Notes under the pieces: model-generated
Told to the model about the DNA's origin: nothing
The model's database searches: none
What the model saw: the letters and a program-made list of their open reading frames with translations, nothing else
Translations under genes and position numbers: made by a program
NCBI GenBank assembly: GCA_017307505.1
Contig: JAFKEE010000040.1
Coordinates: forward strand, 62,001-126,000
Length of the DNA: 64,000 nucleotides
Source: Acidobacteriota bacterium
Lineage (GTDB): Bacteria > Acidobacteriota > Terriglobia > Bryobacterales > Bryobacteraceae
Direction: 5' to 3'
Shown here: in pieces, positions 1 through 7,817 of the stretch
Layout: the number at the start of each line of letters is the position of its first letter
Position numbering within the stretch: position 1 is the stretch's first letter

Positions 1-2534
1 AGCGTGGCGATGGAGCGCGCAAGCAGAAACGAACCCACGGCGCCCAGCACGGCTCCAGCCACCGCCAGACGGAGCGCGGTGCCGATCACCTGCGCCTGCA
101 CCTGGCCACCGCTGGCGCCCAGGGCCATGCGAATGCCGATCTCCTGCGTTTGCCTGGTCACGGAATAGGAGATCACACCATAAATGCCCAGCGAGGCCAG
201 CACCAGACCCAGCACAGCAAAGCAGGTCACCAGCATGACGAAGAACCGCCGGGGCGAAGATGCCCGGTCCACAATCTCCTGCAACGGCCGTAATTCCGTC
301 GCGGGCTGGCCCGGGTTCAACGATTTCAACTTGCTGAGGATGGCGGGCGCCAGGGTCGAAAGAGGCTGGCTGGTGCGGATCACCAGTTCAGCGCCTTCGG
401 GTTCAGACTGAGTCACCGGCAAATACATCTCCGGATCCACCGCGTCTTCCAGGCTGTTCACTCGCACATCGGCGACGACACCAATTACCTTTGCATCACG
501 CCCGTTGATCTGGGCCGGTCTGCTCATCGGATCTTCGCCACCCCAGTAAAGGCGGCTCGCCGCTTCATTGATGATGACCACGGATTCGTTCTTCGGCCCG
601 TCACTCCATGTGAAATCGCGCCCGGTGCGGAGCCGCACGCCCATCACCCCGAGGTAGCCCGGCGTCACAATGCGCACGATGGCGCCTCGTACTACGCCTT
701 TGGCGTACTCCTTGCCTTTCGCCGTCAGTCCCCAGGTGCGGTTTCGCCCCAACGGCAGCATGTCGGCCACACCAGCGGATTCGATGCCCGGAATCTCACG
801 GATATTGCGCAGAATCTCCTGCAGAACCGGCCCGCGGCGCTCCACATTGTCGACGTCCTGGTAGTCGATCTTGATCGCCGCCGCGCGGCTCGGTACAAAT
901 CCCAGGTCGATGTCCAGCACTTTGAGAAAGCTCCGCAACAGCAACCCCGAACCGATCAGCAGCACGCAGGCCAGGGCCATCTCGGAAACAACCATGGTGG
1001 CTCGCATCCGCTCATGCCGGCGGCCGGTTGTCATCCCCTGCCCGCTGCTCCGCAGTGCCTCCTGCACGTTGCCCGAGTAGAGACGAAGTCCGGGCACCAG
1101 CCCGAACACCAGGGCGGCAGTAACCGCGATGCCAAGAGTCCAGCCAACCGCGGCCCAATCGAGCGCCACACTGCTGAGGAGAGGCAGCACGATGGAGTTC
1201 TGCCGGGAGAAATAAGAGATGAGCCCGTAGGCCAGCCCCAAACCCAGCACAGCGCCCGCACCGGCCAGCACCAGGCTCTCCGTCAGCAATTGCCGGCAGA
1301 GCCGCGCTCGCCCCGCGCCCAGGGCCGTGCGTACCGCGAATTCCTTGCTGCGCGCCGCCGCCCGTGCCATCTGCAGGTTGGAAAGATTCACACAAACGAT
1401 GAGCATGATGAGCCCAACCGCGCACCACAACATCACTAGTGACCGTTTCAGTTTGCCGCTGACATGTTCCTTCAGGCTGGTCACACTGGAGGCGTAGTCG
1501 CTCCACCAGTCCTTATGGGCCTGGAAGATCTGCGGGAACAGGACATCGGCTTCCGCCTGCGCCTGCGCGATTGAAACACCCGGCTTCAAACGGCCAACCA
1601 CCGAGAGCGTGTTGCCCCAGTTACGGATGTTGTCCATCACGGCCGGCATGAACACGTCCATGCGTTGGCCTGGTGCGAACACAGCTCCGAAATCAAAGCT
1701 GGCCGGGAGGATTCCCACCACCGTGTAGGCCTGCTTGCTGAATGTAATGGTTTGACCTACCAGGGCGGGGTCCGCGCCAAATTGATTGCGCCACATCGAT
1801 TCGCTCAATAAAACGGCACGCCGGCCGCCCTTCACACACTCTTCATGCAGGAAGTGGCGGCCGATCATGGGGTTGACCCCAAGCGTCGGGAAGAAGTTCT
1901 CCGCCACCAGTACCGCCACAATCGGACGCGGCTCACCACGGCCCGTCATCGTGTATTCACTGCTGCCGTAAAACGGATTGAATCCCGTCAGGCTTTGGAA
2001 CGACTTGTTGTGCCGCTGATACTCTTCAAAGGCAGCGACGGTGTATGTCACTAGCGAGAGCCCGGCCGTCGCCTTCTTCTCCTCATCCAAGCCCCGGTCC
2101 GCCCGCAGCCAGGCCAGATTCTGCGACTCGGGGAAAGGCAGCGGCCGCAGCAGCACGGCATTCACCACGCTGAATACCGACGTATTGGCGGCGATCCCCA
2201 GAGCCAGAATCAGAATACTGATGATCGCGAACCCGCGCTCCTTGCGGAGCGTGCGCAGCGCGTAGCGCCAATCCTGTGCGAACTCGCCCCAGTAATCCCG
2301 GCGATCTTTGGAACGCTGCATCTGCTGGCCCATCTGTTCTCCCATCGCGCGCACACTCCTCAAATCACCGAACAACCGTTCGGCCTCTTTTCGTGCCTCG
2401 GCCCGAGGCCAGCCCTGCTCCACCAGATCGTCCACCTTCATCAGCAGGTGGAACTGCAGTTCATCGTCGACGTCGCGAGCCGGATCCGCGCCGAACATGC
2501 GCGCCCAGCGCCGCCACATGGGAACCTGCGTCAT
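1..2534 (-). CDS. ADOP-type FtsX/MacB-like permease, 3' end outside window
   Basis: Large membrane protein of the acidobacterial duplicated orphan permease type: two MacB periplasmic-core + FtsX halves in one chain, no ATPase domain. About 844 residues are visible and the C-terminus lies beyond base 1. The ATG at 2534 overlaps the stop of the upstream PadR gene (ATGA, 2531-2534). The N-terminus begins MTQVPMWRRWARMF, followed by the soluble segment DVDDELQFHL typical of ADOPs, then a first membrane segment around LILALGIAANTSVFSVVNAV. Mid-protein, VNLSNLQMARAAARSKEFAV marks the first FtsX domain; near the left edge TRQTQEIGIRMALGAS marks the second. Substrate unknown. The family is inferred from architecture and from two similar PadR-linked genes in this window (7814-10438 and 32272-35010). 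Confidence 0.88.
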   Translation of the reverse strand, partial: MTQVPMWRRWARMFGADPARDVDDELQFHLLMKVDDLVEQGWPRAEARKEAERLFGDLRSVRAMGEQMGQQMQRSKDRRDYWGEFAQDWRYALRTLRKERGFAIISILILALGIAANTSVFSVVNAVLLRPLPFPESQNLAWLRADRGLDEEKKATAGLSLVTYTVAAFEEYQRHNKSFQSLTGFNPFYGSSEYTMTGRGEPRPIVAVLVAENFFPTLGVNPMIGRHFLHEECVKGGRRAVLLSESMWRNQFGADPALVGQTITFSKQAYTVVGILPASFDFGAVFAPGQRMDVFMPAVMDNIRNWGNTLSVVGRLKPGVSIAQAQAEADVLFPQIFQAHKDWWSDYASSVTSLKEHVSGKLKRSLVMLWCAVGLIMLIVCVNLSNLQMARAAARSKEFAVRTALGAGRARLCRQLLTESLVLAGAGAVLGLGLAYGLISYFSRQNSIVLPLLSSVALDWAAVGWTLGIAVTAALVFGLVPGLRLYSGNVQEALRSSGQGMTTGRRHERMRATMVVSEMALACVLLIGSGLLLRSFLKVLDIDLGFVPSRAAAIKIDYQDVDNVERRGPVLQEILRNIREIPGIESAGVADMLPLGRNRTWGLTAKGKEYAKGVVRGAIVRIVTPGYLGVMGVRLRTGRDFTWSDGPKNESVVIINEAASRLYWGGEDPMSRPAQINGRDAKVIGVVADVRVNSLEDAVDPEMYLPVTQSEPEGAELVIRTSQPLSTLAPAILSKLKSLNPGQPATELRPLQEIVDRASSPRRFFVMLVTCFAVLGLVLASLGIYGVISYSVTRQTQEIGIRMALGASGGQVQAQVIGTALRLAVAGAVLGAVGSFLLARSIAT

Positions 2535-2890
2535 CCGGCTTTCTCCGGGATTGGAGGTTTCGTGGCGCCCAGCATCTTGCTGACGGCCGCCGAGTAAGCC
2601 TCCCAGGTCTTCGTCTCTTCACGCAGTTGCCGCCGGCCTTCGGCGGTCAGCTGATAGAACTTCGCGCGCCGGTTGTTTTCTGAGAGGCCCCATTCAGCCT
2701 CCACCAGCCCTTTTGCTTCCAGCCGCCACAGCGCAGGGTAGAGGGTCCCTTCTTCCACCAGCAGCGCTTCCTCAGTCTGGCGATGAATCAGGCTGGTGAT
2801 GGCGTAGCCGTGCAGGCGTCCCCATACCAGAGCTTTAAGAATGAGCACATCCAACGTGCCGCGAACGAGTTCCAGTTGCGCTTTGTCCAT
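2531..2890 (-). CDS. PadR family transcriptional regulator
   Basis: A 119-residue winged-helix repressor of the PadR type. The core GTLDVLILKALVWGRLHGYA and the later VEEGTLYPALWRLEAKGLVE are the family hallmarks; the C-terminal part has the RRAKFYQLTAEGRRQL wing and a dimerisation helix. The ATG at 2890 is preceded by AGGGGAG four bases upstream, a good ribosome site. Its stop overlaps the start of the ADOP permease, so the two are translationally coupled and the regulator most likely controls its own permease. A 5-bp-arm dyad lies 19-37 bases upstream. Confidence 0.93.
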   Translation of the reverse strand: MDKAQLELVRGTLDVLILKALVWGRLHGYAITSLIHRQTEEALLVEEGTLYPALWRLEAKGLVEAEWGLSENNRRAKFYQLTAEGRRQLREETKTWEAYSAAVSKMLGATKPPIPEKAG

Positions 2891-2908
2891 CCCGCTCCCC
2901 TGTGCTTT

Positions 2909-2927
2909 CTATGGAAGATTCGCATAG
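2909..2927. promoter_or_regulatory. Candidate PadR operator (dyad)
   Basis: CTATG-N9-CATAG forms a 5-bp-arm inverted repeat 19-37 bases upstream of the padR start. The position suits an autoregulatory operator, but the arms are short, so this is an inference. Confidence 0.35.
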
Positions 2928-2998
2928 GTCCCCTGGGAATACAAGGGGAGAGCCGGAAAGTTCGCGCGTGTAACAGTTCCCCCGCATCTATCCTTGTG

Positions 2999-3460
2999 AT
3001 GACGGCCGGTCCCACCTACTGCAACTCCATCCCGATCGACGCGCCGGCTTCAGCCGTCTGGGCCTTTCTCACGACGCCCAGCCTCATCCAGCGGTGGATG
3101 TGGGATTCGCCGTTGGAGATCCACTGCGGTTGGACGACAGGCAGCCCGCTCGTCCTCCGCGGCAATCTGCACGGCATGCCATTCACGAATAAGGGCGAAG
3201 TGATGACAATCGAACCGGAGCGCCTGCTGCAGTACACCCAGTGGAGCACGCTGACCGGGTGCGCAGACGTGCCAGAGAACTACTGCCTCCTCACGTTCCA
3301 TCTGGCGGAGCAAGCTCCCCGGCACACAATACTCACCCTGACGCAGACCCGCTTTTTCTCCGAAGCTTCTTATAAACACTACGAGCTCTACTGGAACGTC
3401 ACACTGCCGTTCCTCCGGCGTCTTGTCGAGGAATCGCTGCCCGGTCAGCCGTCCATGTAA
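2999..3460 (+). CDS. SRPBCC/AHSA1-like domain protein
   Basis: A 153-residue protein with the helix-grip fold pattern of SRPBCC (START/Bet v1-like) small proteins: N-terminal SIPIDAPASAVWAFLTTPSL, the WDSPLEIHCGWTTGSPLVLRG strand region shortened here, a VMTIEPERLLQYTQW strand, and a long C-terminal helix (NVTLPFLRRLVEE). I chose the ATG at 2999; the frame stays open upstream to 2783, but that extension would run through the divergent padR gene and is not domain-like. No clear ribosome site. It is transcribed divergently from the padR-permease pair. Ligand and role are unknown; many relatives are annotated as activators of Hsp90-type or polyketide-cyclase-like without functional proof. Confidence 0.72.
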   Translation: MTAGPTYCNSIPIDAPASAVWAFLTTPSLIQRWMWDSPLEIHCGWTTGSPLVLRGNLHGMPFTNKGEVMTIEPERLLQYTQWSTLTGCADVPENYCLLTFHLAEQAPRHTILTLTQTRFFSEASYKHYELYWNVTLPFLRRLVEESLPGQPSM

Positions 3461-3508
3461 GCGCTCCTCACAGCACGCCGCCCCTCCGTTGCGGTATTCC
3501 TAACAAGA

Positions 3509-4765
3509 ATGGTTCTCTCTCGGTACAAATGGTTCGTCGTCGGCATGCTGTGGTTCGTCTGCTTCTTTAACTACGCGGATCGCCAGGCGATTTACTCCGT
3601 CTTCCCGCTCCTCAAGAGCCAGATGCACCTCGACAATTCGCAGCTCGCCATTGTCGGCAGCTCTTTCATGTGGGTCTACGCCCTCTCCGGACCCTTTGCC
3701 GGGATGATCGGGGACCGCCTTCAACGCAAGACGCTCATCATCGGCGGGCTCATCTTCTGGTCCCTCGTCACGGTAGCCACCGCCTTCTCCACCACTTACT
3801 GGCAATTGGTCCTGTTCCGTGCGCTGGAAGGACTCGGCGAGGCCTTCTACTTCCCGGCCTCGATGTCCCTCGTCAGCGACTATCACGGACGAGACACGCG
3901 CTCCCGAGCCATGGCCATCCACCAGTCCAGCGTCTACGCCGGCACCATCGCCGGCGGCGCCGTCGCCGGGCATCTCGGCCAGTATTACGGTTGGCGCTCC
4001 AGCTTCTACCTCTTCGGCGGCCTGGGCACGCTGCTCGGCATCATCCTGCTGACCCTCCTCAAGGAGCCCGCGCGAGGCCAGTCCGAACAGTCGGGCGACG
4101 ACGCCGGACACGGCGCTCTCCGCCTCAACAAGGATCTGTTCGCCACCATTCGCCGCACCTTCGAACACCGGATGGTCCCCGTCCTCATCTCCGTCTTCGT
4201 CGGAGCCAACTTCGTGGCCATGATCTTCCTCACCTGGATGCCCACGTTCCTTCTGGAGAAGTTCCACATGAGCCTCTCCATGGCGGGCCTCAGCGGAACC
4301 GCCTATATCCAGATCGCCTCCGTGCTGGGCGTCATGACCGGCGGCTTCCTGGCCGATCGCTTCGCCCGCCGCAGCCGCGCCGGCCGCATGTGGACACAGT
4401 CCCTCGGCCTGCTGCTGGGCATCCCCTTCATCTTTCTCGCCGGATGGACCCTCTCCGTGCCGCTGCTCGTGCTGGGCATGACCGGCTTTGGATTCTCCAA
4501 GGGCCTGTACGACGCCAACATCTGGGCGTCCCTCTATGACGTCGTCACTCCGGAAAACCGTGCGACGGCATTAGGCCTGATGAACTCCATCGGCTGGCTG
4601 GGCGGCAGTGTGGCGCCGCTGGCCGTGGCCCGCGCAGCCGAGAGCTACGGCATGGGCGTCGCCATCAGTGCCAGCTCTGTCGTCTACCTGGTCGTCGGAC
4701 TGCTGCTCATCTTCGGCATCAGGTCGTTCATGAAGCCGGCCGCAACCGTCCCCGCCGCCTCCTAG
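3509..4765 (+). CDS. MFS transporter
   Basis: A 418-residue major facilitator superfamily permease with about 12 hydrophobic segments. The N-terminus FNYADRQAIYSVFPLLKSQM and the loop 2-3 motif GMIGDRLQRKTLI match the anion:cation symporter/spinster-like MFS branch; a cytoplasmic middle loop (about residues 185-215, EPARGQSEQSGDD) separates two six-helix halves, and a second GGFLADRFARRSR loop occurs in the C-half. The substrate cannot be read from the sequence; sugar acids or organic anions are plausible for this branch. It ends 7 bases from the convergent glycosidase gene, so it is probably a single-gene unit. Confidence 0.88.
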   Translation: MVLSRYKWFVVGMLWFVCFFNYADRQAIYSVFPLLKSQMHLDNSQLAIVGSSFMWVYALSGPFAGMIGDRLQRKTLIIGGLIFWSLVTVATAFSTTYWQLVLFRALEGLGEAFYFPASMSLVSDYHGRDTRSRAMAIHQSSVYAGTIAGGAVAGHLGQYYGWRSSFYLFGGLGTLLGIILLTLLKEPARGQSEQSGDDAGHGALRLNKDLFATIRRTFEHRMVPVLISVFVGANFVAMIFLTWMPTFLLEKFHMSLSMAGLSGTAYIQIASVLGVMTGGFLADRFARRSRAGRMWTQSLGLLLGIPFIFLAGWTLSVPLLVLGMTGFGFSKGLYDANIWASLYDVVTPENRATALGLMNSIGWLGGSVAPLAVARAAESYGMGVAISASSVVYLVVGLLLIFGIRSFMKPAATVPAAS

Positions 4766-4772
4766 GCTGTTG

Positions 4773-6647
4773 TCACGCGCGGCCGATGCGAATCGTGCCG
4801 CGCGCTCCACTCGCCGGCTGAAAGCGGATGTACACGCTCGATCCCACATCCTCACGCTCGAACTTCACATCGGTCCCATTCACCATCACAGCCCGGGGAG
4901 CAAACCCCGACGGCAGCATCACGCGAAACTCCGCCCTCTCGCCCGACCCGGAGTACTCGATCTCGATTGAAGCCGGCTCCGCCTCCCACTTGTAGCTGAA
5001 GTACGCATCCGAGGCGCCGTACCGCGCCGTCGCCCGAACCTGGTTCACGCCTGCCGCCGCCCAGCGCGGCGAGATCTCCACGGCACGCATCTGGCCCTGC
5101 GGATCCCGGATGCCCGCCAAACCCTCCACCAGCGCATCCACCCACTGCGCCATACCCCAGCCCGCGTAATTCACCTCGTTAGTCGTGCGGTAGCCCGGCG
5201 TGCCATCCGGGAAGTACCAGACCTGTGCGCCGCCCGTCCGCCGCAGATGATCGGCATACTGCCGCATCAGCTCGACGCCGTAGGACTCGCGCCCGTAGAA
5301 GAACGACGCCCGCGCCAGTTCACCGCCGACCCACGGCATCAGCCCGCCATTGGCATATGCGCCTTCCAGCCGGTATTTGTCCTTCCAATAGCCCAGCCGG
5401 TCCGGATATCCCGGCTGCAGGCTCCACCAGGGGTACTTATCACCCGTCTCCTTCTGCCTCCGCCGGTATTCATCGATAATTCGGATCGACTGATTCTCAT
5501 CGGCGAGCCCTCGAGTCATTGCCCACGTATTGCCCATCGTGAGCTGCTTCGTCTCATCGAAGTCGCCGTGATCAATCGCATCGAGATGCACATGGTGCAG
5601 GAACTTCGTGCCATCCCAGAGCATTTTGACGGCCCGCTGACGATACTCGCCGGCCTCCTTGCCCCACCGCTCCGCGGCTGCGTCATCGCCCAGATACCGG
5701 TACATCTCGCTCATCCCTCGAAAGGCCAGCGCATACCCACTCTGATCGCAGTTCGCAATCACGTGCCGGCTGGCGCCGTGATCCGTGGCACCGTCGATGT
5801 CGTAATCCCACGTATCGCAGCTATGCTGCCGCTGGATCAGCCGGTTCTTTGCGTCCCAATGCTTGGCATCGCTGCGGATGTAGTTGAGCGCCTTCTCCAG
5901 CTTCGGCATCGCCGCCCGCAGCCAGGCGTCGTCGCCCGTCGCCTTCCAGGTGTCCCATACGCCCAGCGTCAGGATGTACTCGACGTCGCTCTCCAGACCG
6001 ACGCGCCACGTCCGCCCGTCGCGCTCGATCCCATCCGGAGTCTGCCCGTCCTCCCGCTGTACCTCCAGGAACCGGTCGAGCCCGCACTGCATCTCCCGCT
6101 CCCAGTACTTGTAAGCCGGCAGCGTATAGATCCAGTCGCGCAGCCAGATGCCGTCAAAGTGATTGGTGTCGGCCGAAATGTAGCCCACAAACCGCCCGCG
6201 CTTCGTCATGTAATCGCGCCGCCCGAGTTGCACCCGCTCGTGCGTGAACGGGTAGATGGCGTCGAAATCCCTGTCGCCGGACTCGATCCCCGTCTCCGCA
6301 TCCAACCGGAAGTTCACATACCGGCTGTACTTCTTCGCGTCGGGCCACCAGAGGTAAACATAGTGGACCCCCAGCTTGCCGGAAGCGGAGAATTGAACCC
6401 GGCCTTGATTGGCCTCCAGGTCCACGTCTTTTTCGAAGTAAATCCGCTGATCCGGATCCGCCACCTTCACCCGGCATTTCCGGTCACCCGCAGCGCGCCC
6501 GCCGACACTCACCTTCACAACATCCAAAGGTCGATACGTGGACTTGTCGGTGGACAGCCGGCCATAAGCACCCTCGACAGTAGTCGGGTCGGAAGCAACG
6601 GCGGCCAGCGTGGCCAGCAGGATGAGGGAAGTACAACGGATCAGCAT
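4773..6647 (-). CDS. Secreted six-hairpin (alpha/alpha barrel) glycosidase
   Basis: A 624-residue exported protein. Residues 1-19 form a signal peptide (MLIRCTSLILLATLAAVAS). About residues 25-115 look like a beta-sandwich domain, followed by an (alpha/alpha)6 toroid (about 130-530) with WLRD at 168-171 and aromatic-rich helices such as CDTWDYDIDGATDHGASRH and WWSLQPGYPDRLGYW, and a C-terminal beta domain ending GARGTIRIGRA. This arrangement resembles six-hairpin glycosidases (GH15/GH63/GH78/GH95-like clans). The exact family and substrate are not identifiable by eye. GGAG five bases before the ATG supports the start. Confidence 0.75.
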   Translation of the reverse strand: MLIRCTSLILLATLAAVASDPTTVEGAYGRLSTDKSTYRPLDVVKVSVGGRAAGDRKCRVKVADPDQRIYFEKDVDLEANQGRVQFSASGKLGVHYVYLWWPDAKKYSRYVNFRLDAETGIESGDRDFDAIYPFTHERVQLGRRDYMTKRGRFVGYISADTNHFDGIWLRDWIYTLPAYKYWEREMQCGLDRFLEVQREDGQTPDGIERDGRTWRVGLESDVEYILTLGVWDTWKATGDDAWLRAAMPKLEKALNYIRSDAKHWDAKNRLIQRQHSCDTWDYDIDGATDHGASRHVIANCDQSGYALAFRGMSEMYRYLGDDAAAERWGKEAGEYRQRAVKMLWDGTKFLHHVHLDAIDHGDFDETKQLTMGNTWAMTRGLADENQSIRIIDEYRRRQKETGDKYPWWSLQPGYPDRLGYWKDKYRLEGAYANGGLMPWVGGELARASFFYGRESYGVELMRQYADHLRRTGGAQVWYFPDGTPGYRTTNEVNYAGWGMAQWVDALVEGLAGIRDPQGQMRAVEISPRWAAAGVNQVRATARYGASDAYFSYKWEAEPASIEIEYSGSGERAEFRVMLPSGFAPRAVMVNGTDVKFEREDVGSSVYIRFQPASGARGTIRIGRA

Positions 6648-6783
6648 ACGGTCTCCAATCTATCCCAATGCCGTCATCCTGGCGTACCCACAACCGCAAT
6701 CCGTTCACCCCGAAGGCGGCGGAAGCCTCGGATCTGTTCCGCTGCGCTGCTAATCTGGTCAGAGCAAACAACCGCTGGCACCG

Positions 6784-7335
6784 ATGTCCCGAACCACGCT
6801 CACCGTTGCGTTCCTCCTCTTCGCCGCACCGTTTCTGCTATTGGCCGCCGGCTATGCAGCCCTGCCGCCCGAACTGCCGGCCCTGCGGAGTCCATTCACG
6901 GGAGCAGCGGCCGTAGCACCAAAATCGTTGTTCATGGTATTTCGCGTACCAGCCATGAACCTCATCCATGGATTGATGGCGGTGCTCATGCTCTCACACG
7001 CGGCCGACTTCCTCGACGACACCCGCCGGACCGCATACTCGAACACCTTTCTCACGCTCTTGCTCGCCATCGCCTGCAAGTCGAACTTCGAAGCCCTCGA
7101 ACTGAGCGGCCTGCTGCAACAGCCAGGCTCACGCCTGATCCCCTCCCTGCTGACGGCTGGCACGGTTTTGTCCGTCGTCGGAGGCCTTGCCATCGCAATA
7201 ATCAGAAGCCGGAGGGTCCCACTCCCCTGGCGTGAACTGCGGCTCACGGCGCGCGACAAGTGTTCGTTGGCTGTCCTCTTCCTCATCTACTTGGGGATGG
7301 TGGCGGCAACTGCTCGGATCGCCCTCCGCGCCTGA
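6784..7335 (+). CDS. Small integral membrane protein, function unknown
   Basis: A 183-residue protein with about four transmembrane segments (roughly residues 7-27, 55-75, 88-105 and 160-178) and a basic loop SRRVPLPWRELRL. The start of the mature part, YAALPPELPALRSPF, recalls the LP-x-x-x-P segment of DUF1648/SdpI-type membrane proteins, but this is weak. It is divergent from the glycosidase at 6647, with 136 bases between. No ribosome site is obvious before the ATG. The gene is real by codon bias and membrane pattern; no function is proposed. Confidence 0.62.
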   Translation: MSRTTLTVAFLLFAAPFLLLAAGYAALPPELPALRSPFTGAAAVAPKSLFMVFRVPAMNLIHGLMAVLMLSHAADFLDDTRRTAYSNTFLTLLLAIACKSNFEALELSGLLQQPGSRLIPSLLTAGTVLSVVGGLAIAIIRSRRVPLPWRELRLTARDKCSLAVLFLIYLGMVAATARIALRA

Positions 7336-7404
7336 CCCTCAGCGCCCTTCTGCACCAGCGAGCAATGCCGCACCTGTAACAAAGCGATGTCTCCGTCAAA
7401 ACCC

Positions 7405-7443
7405 TGTAGACTCTCTACACCCTCACCATGTAGACTTTCTACA
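7405..7443. promoter_or_regulatory. Tandem palindromic operators ahead of padR-ADOP
   Basis: Two near-identical 15-bp dyads, TGTAGACTCTCTACA (7405-7419) and TGTAGACTTTCTACA (7429-7443), each with perfect 6-bp arms TGTAGA/TCTACA, lie start-to-start 24 bp apart and end 8 bases before the padR ATG at 7452. They differ at one spacer base. TGTA/TACA arms and a position over the start region fit a PadR (or BlaI-like) autorepressor site; binding by the adjacent PadR is inferred. Confidence 0.72.
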
Positions 7444-7451
7444 TCCCTGTT

Positions 7452-7817
7452 ATGCCCACATCGGACCGCTACCAGAACCGGATCGAACTGCTCCAGGGCA
7501 CGCTCGATCTGCTCATCCTCCAGACCCTCTGCTGGGGCGCGCAGCACGGCTACGCCATCAGCAGTTCGATCCGGTCCGGTACCGGCGACCTCCTTCAGGT
7601 GGAAACAGGCTCCCTCTACCCCGCCCTCCATCGCCTGGAAAAACGCGGCTGGATCCAATCCGAATGGCGCCTCACCGAGAACAGCCAGCGCGCCAAATAC
7701 TACAGCCTCACCGTCGCCGGACGCGCTCAACTCATCGCGGAACGGAATCGCTGGGATCAGTTCTCCAAAGCTGTGGCCGGCATGCTCAGCCGCGGAGTCG
7801 AGGGCGATCCCGCATGA
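7452..7817 (+). CDS. PadR family transcriptional regulator
   Basis: A 121-residue PadR winged-helix protein: GTLDLLILQTLCWGAQHGYA, then VETGSLYPALHRLEKRGWIQ and RAKYYSLTVAGRAQL. The ATG follows the second of two palindromic operators by only 8 bases and has no Shine-Dalgarno sequence, so translation may start on a short or leaderless transcript. Its TGA overlaps the ATG of the ADOP permease (7814-7817). By context it represses this two-gene operon; the inducing signal is unknown. Confidence 0.93.
   Translation: MPTSDRYQNRIELLQGTLDLLILQTLCWGAQHGYAISSSIRSGTGDLLQVETGSLYPALHRLEKRGWIQSEWRLTENSQRAKYYSLTVAGRAQLIAERNRWDQFSKAVAGMLSRGVEGDPA

Noticed and set aside
5247-7235. 662-codon + strand frame opposite the six-hairpin glycosidase
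   Set aside because: Pro/Arg/His-rich shadow translation; the minus-strand gene has a signal peptide, ribosome site and fold pattern.
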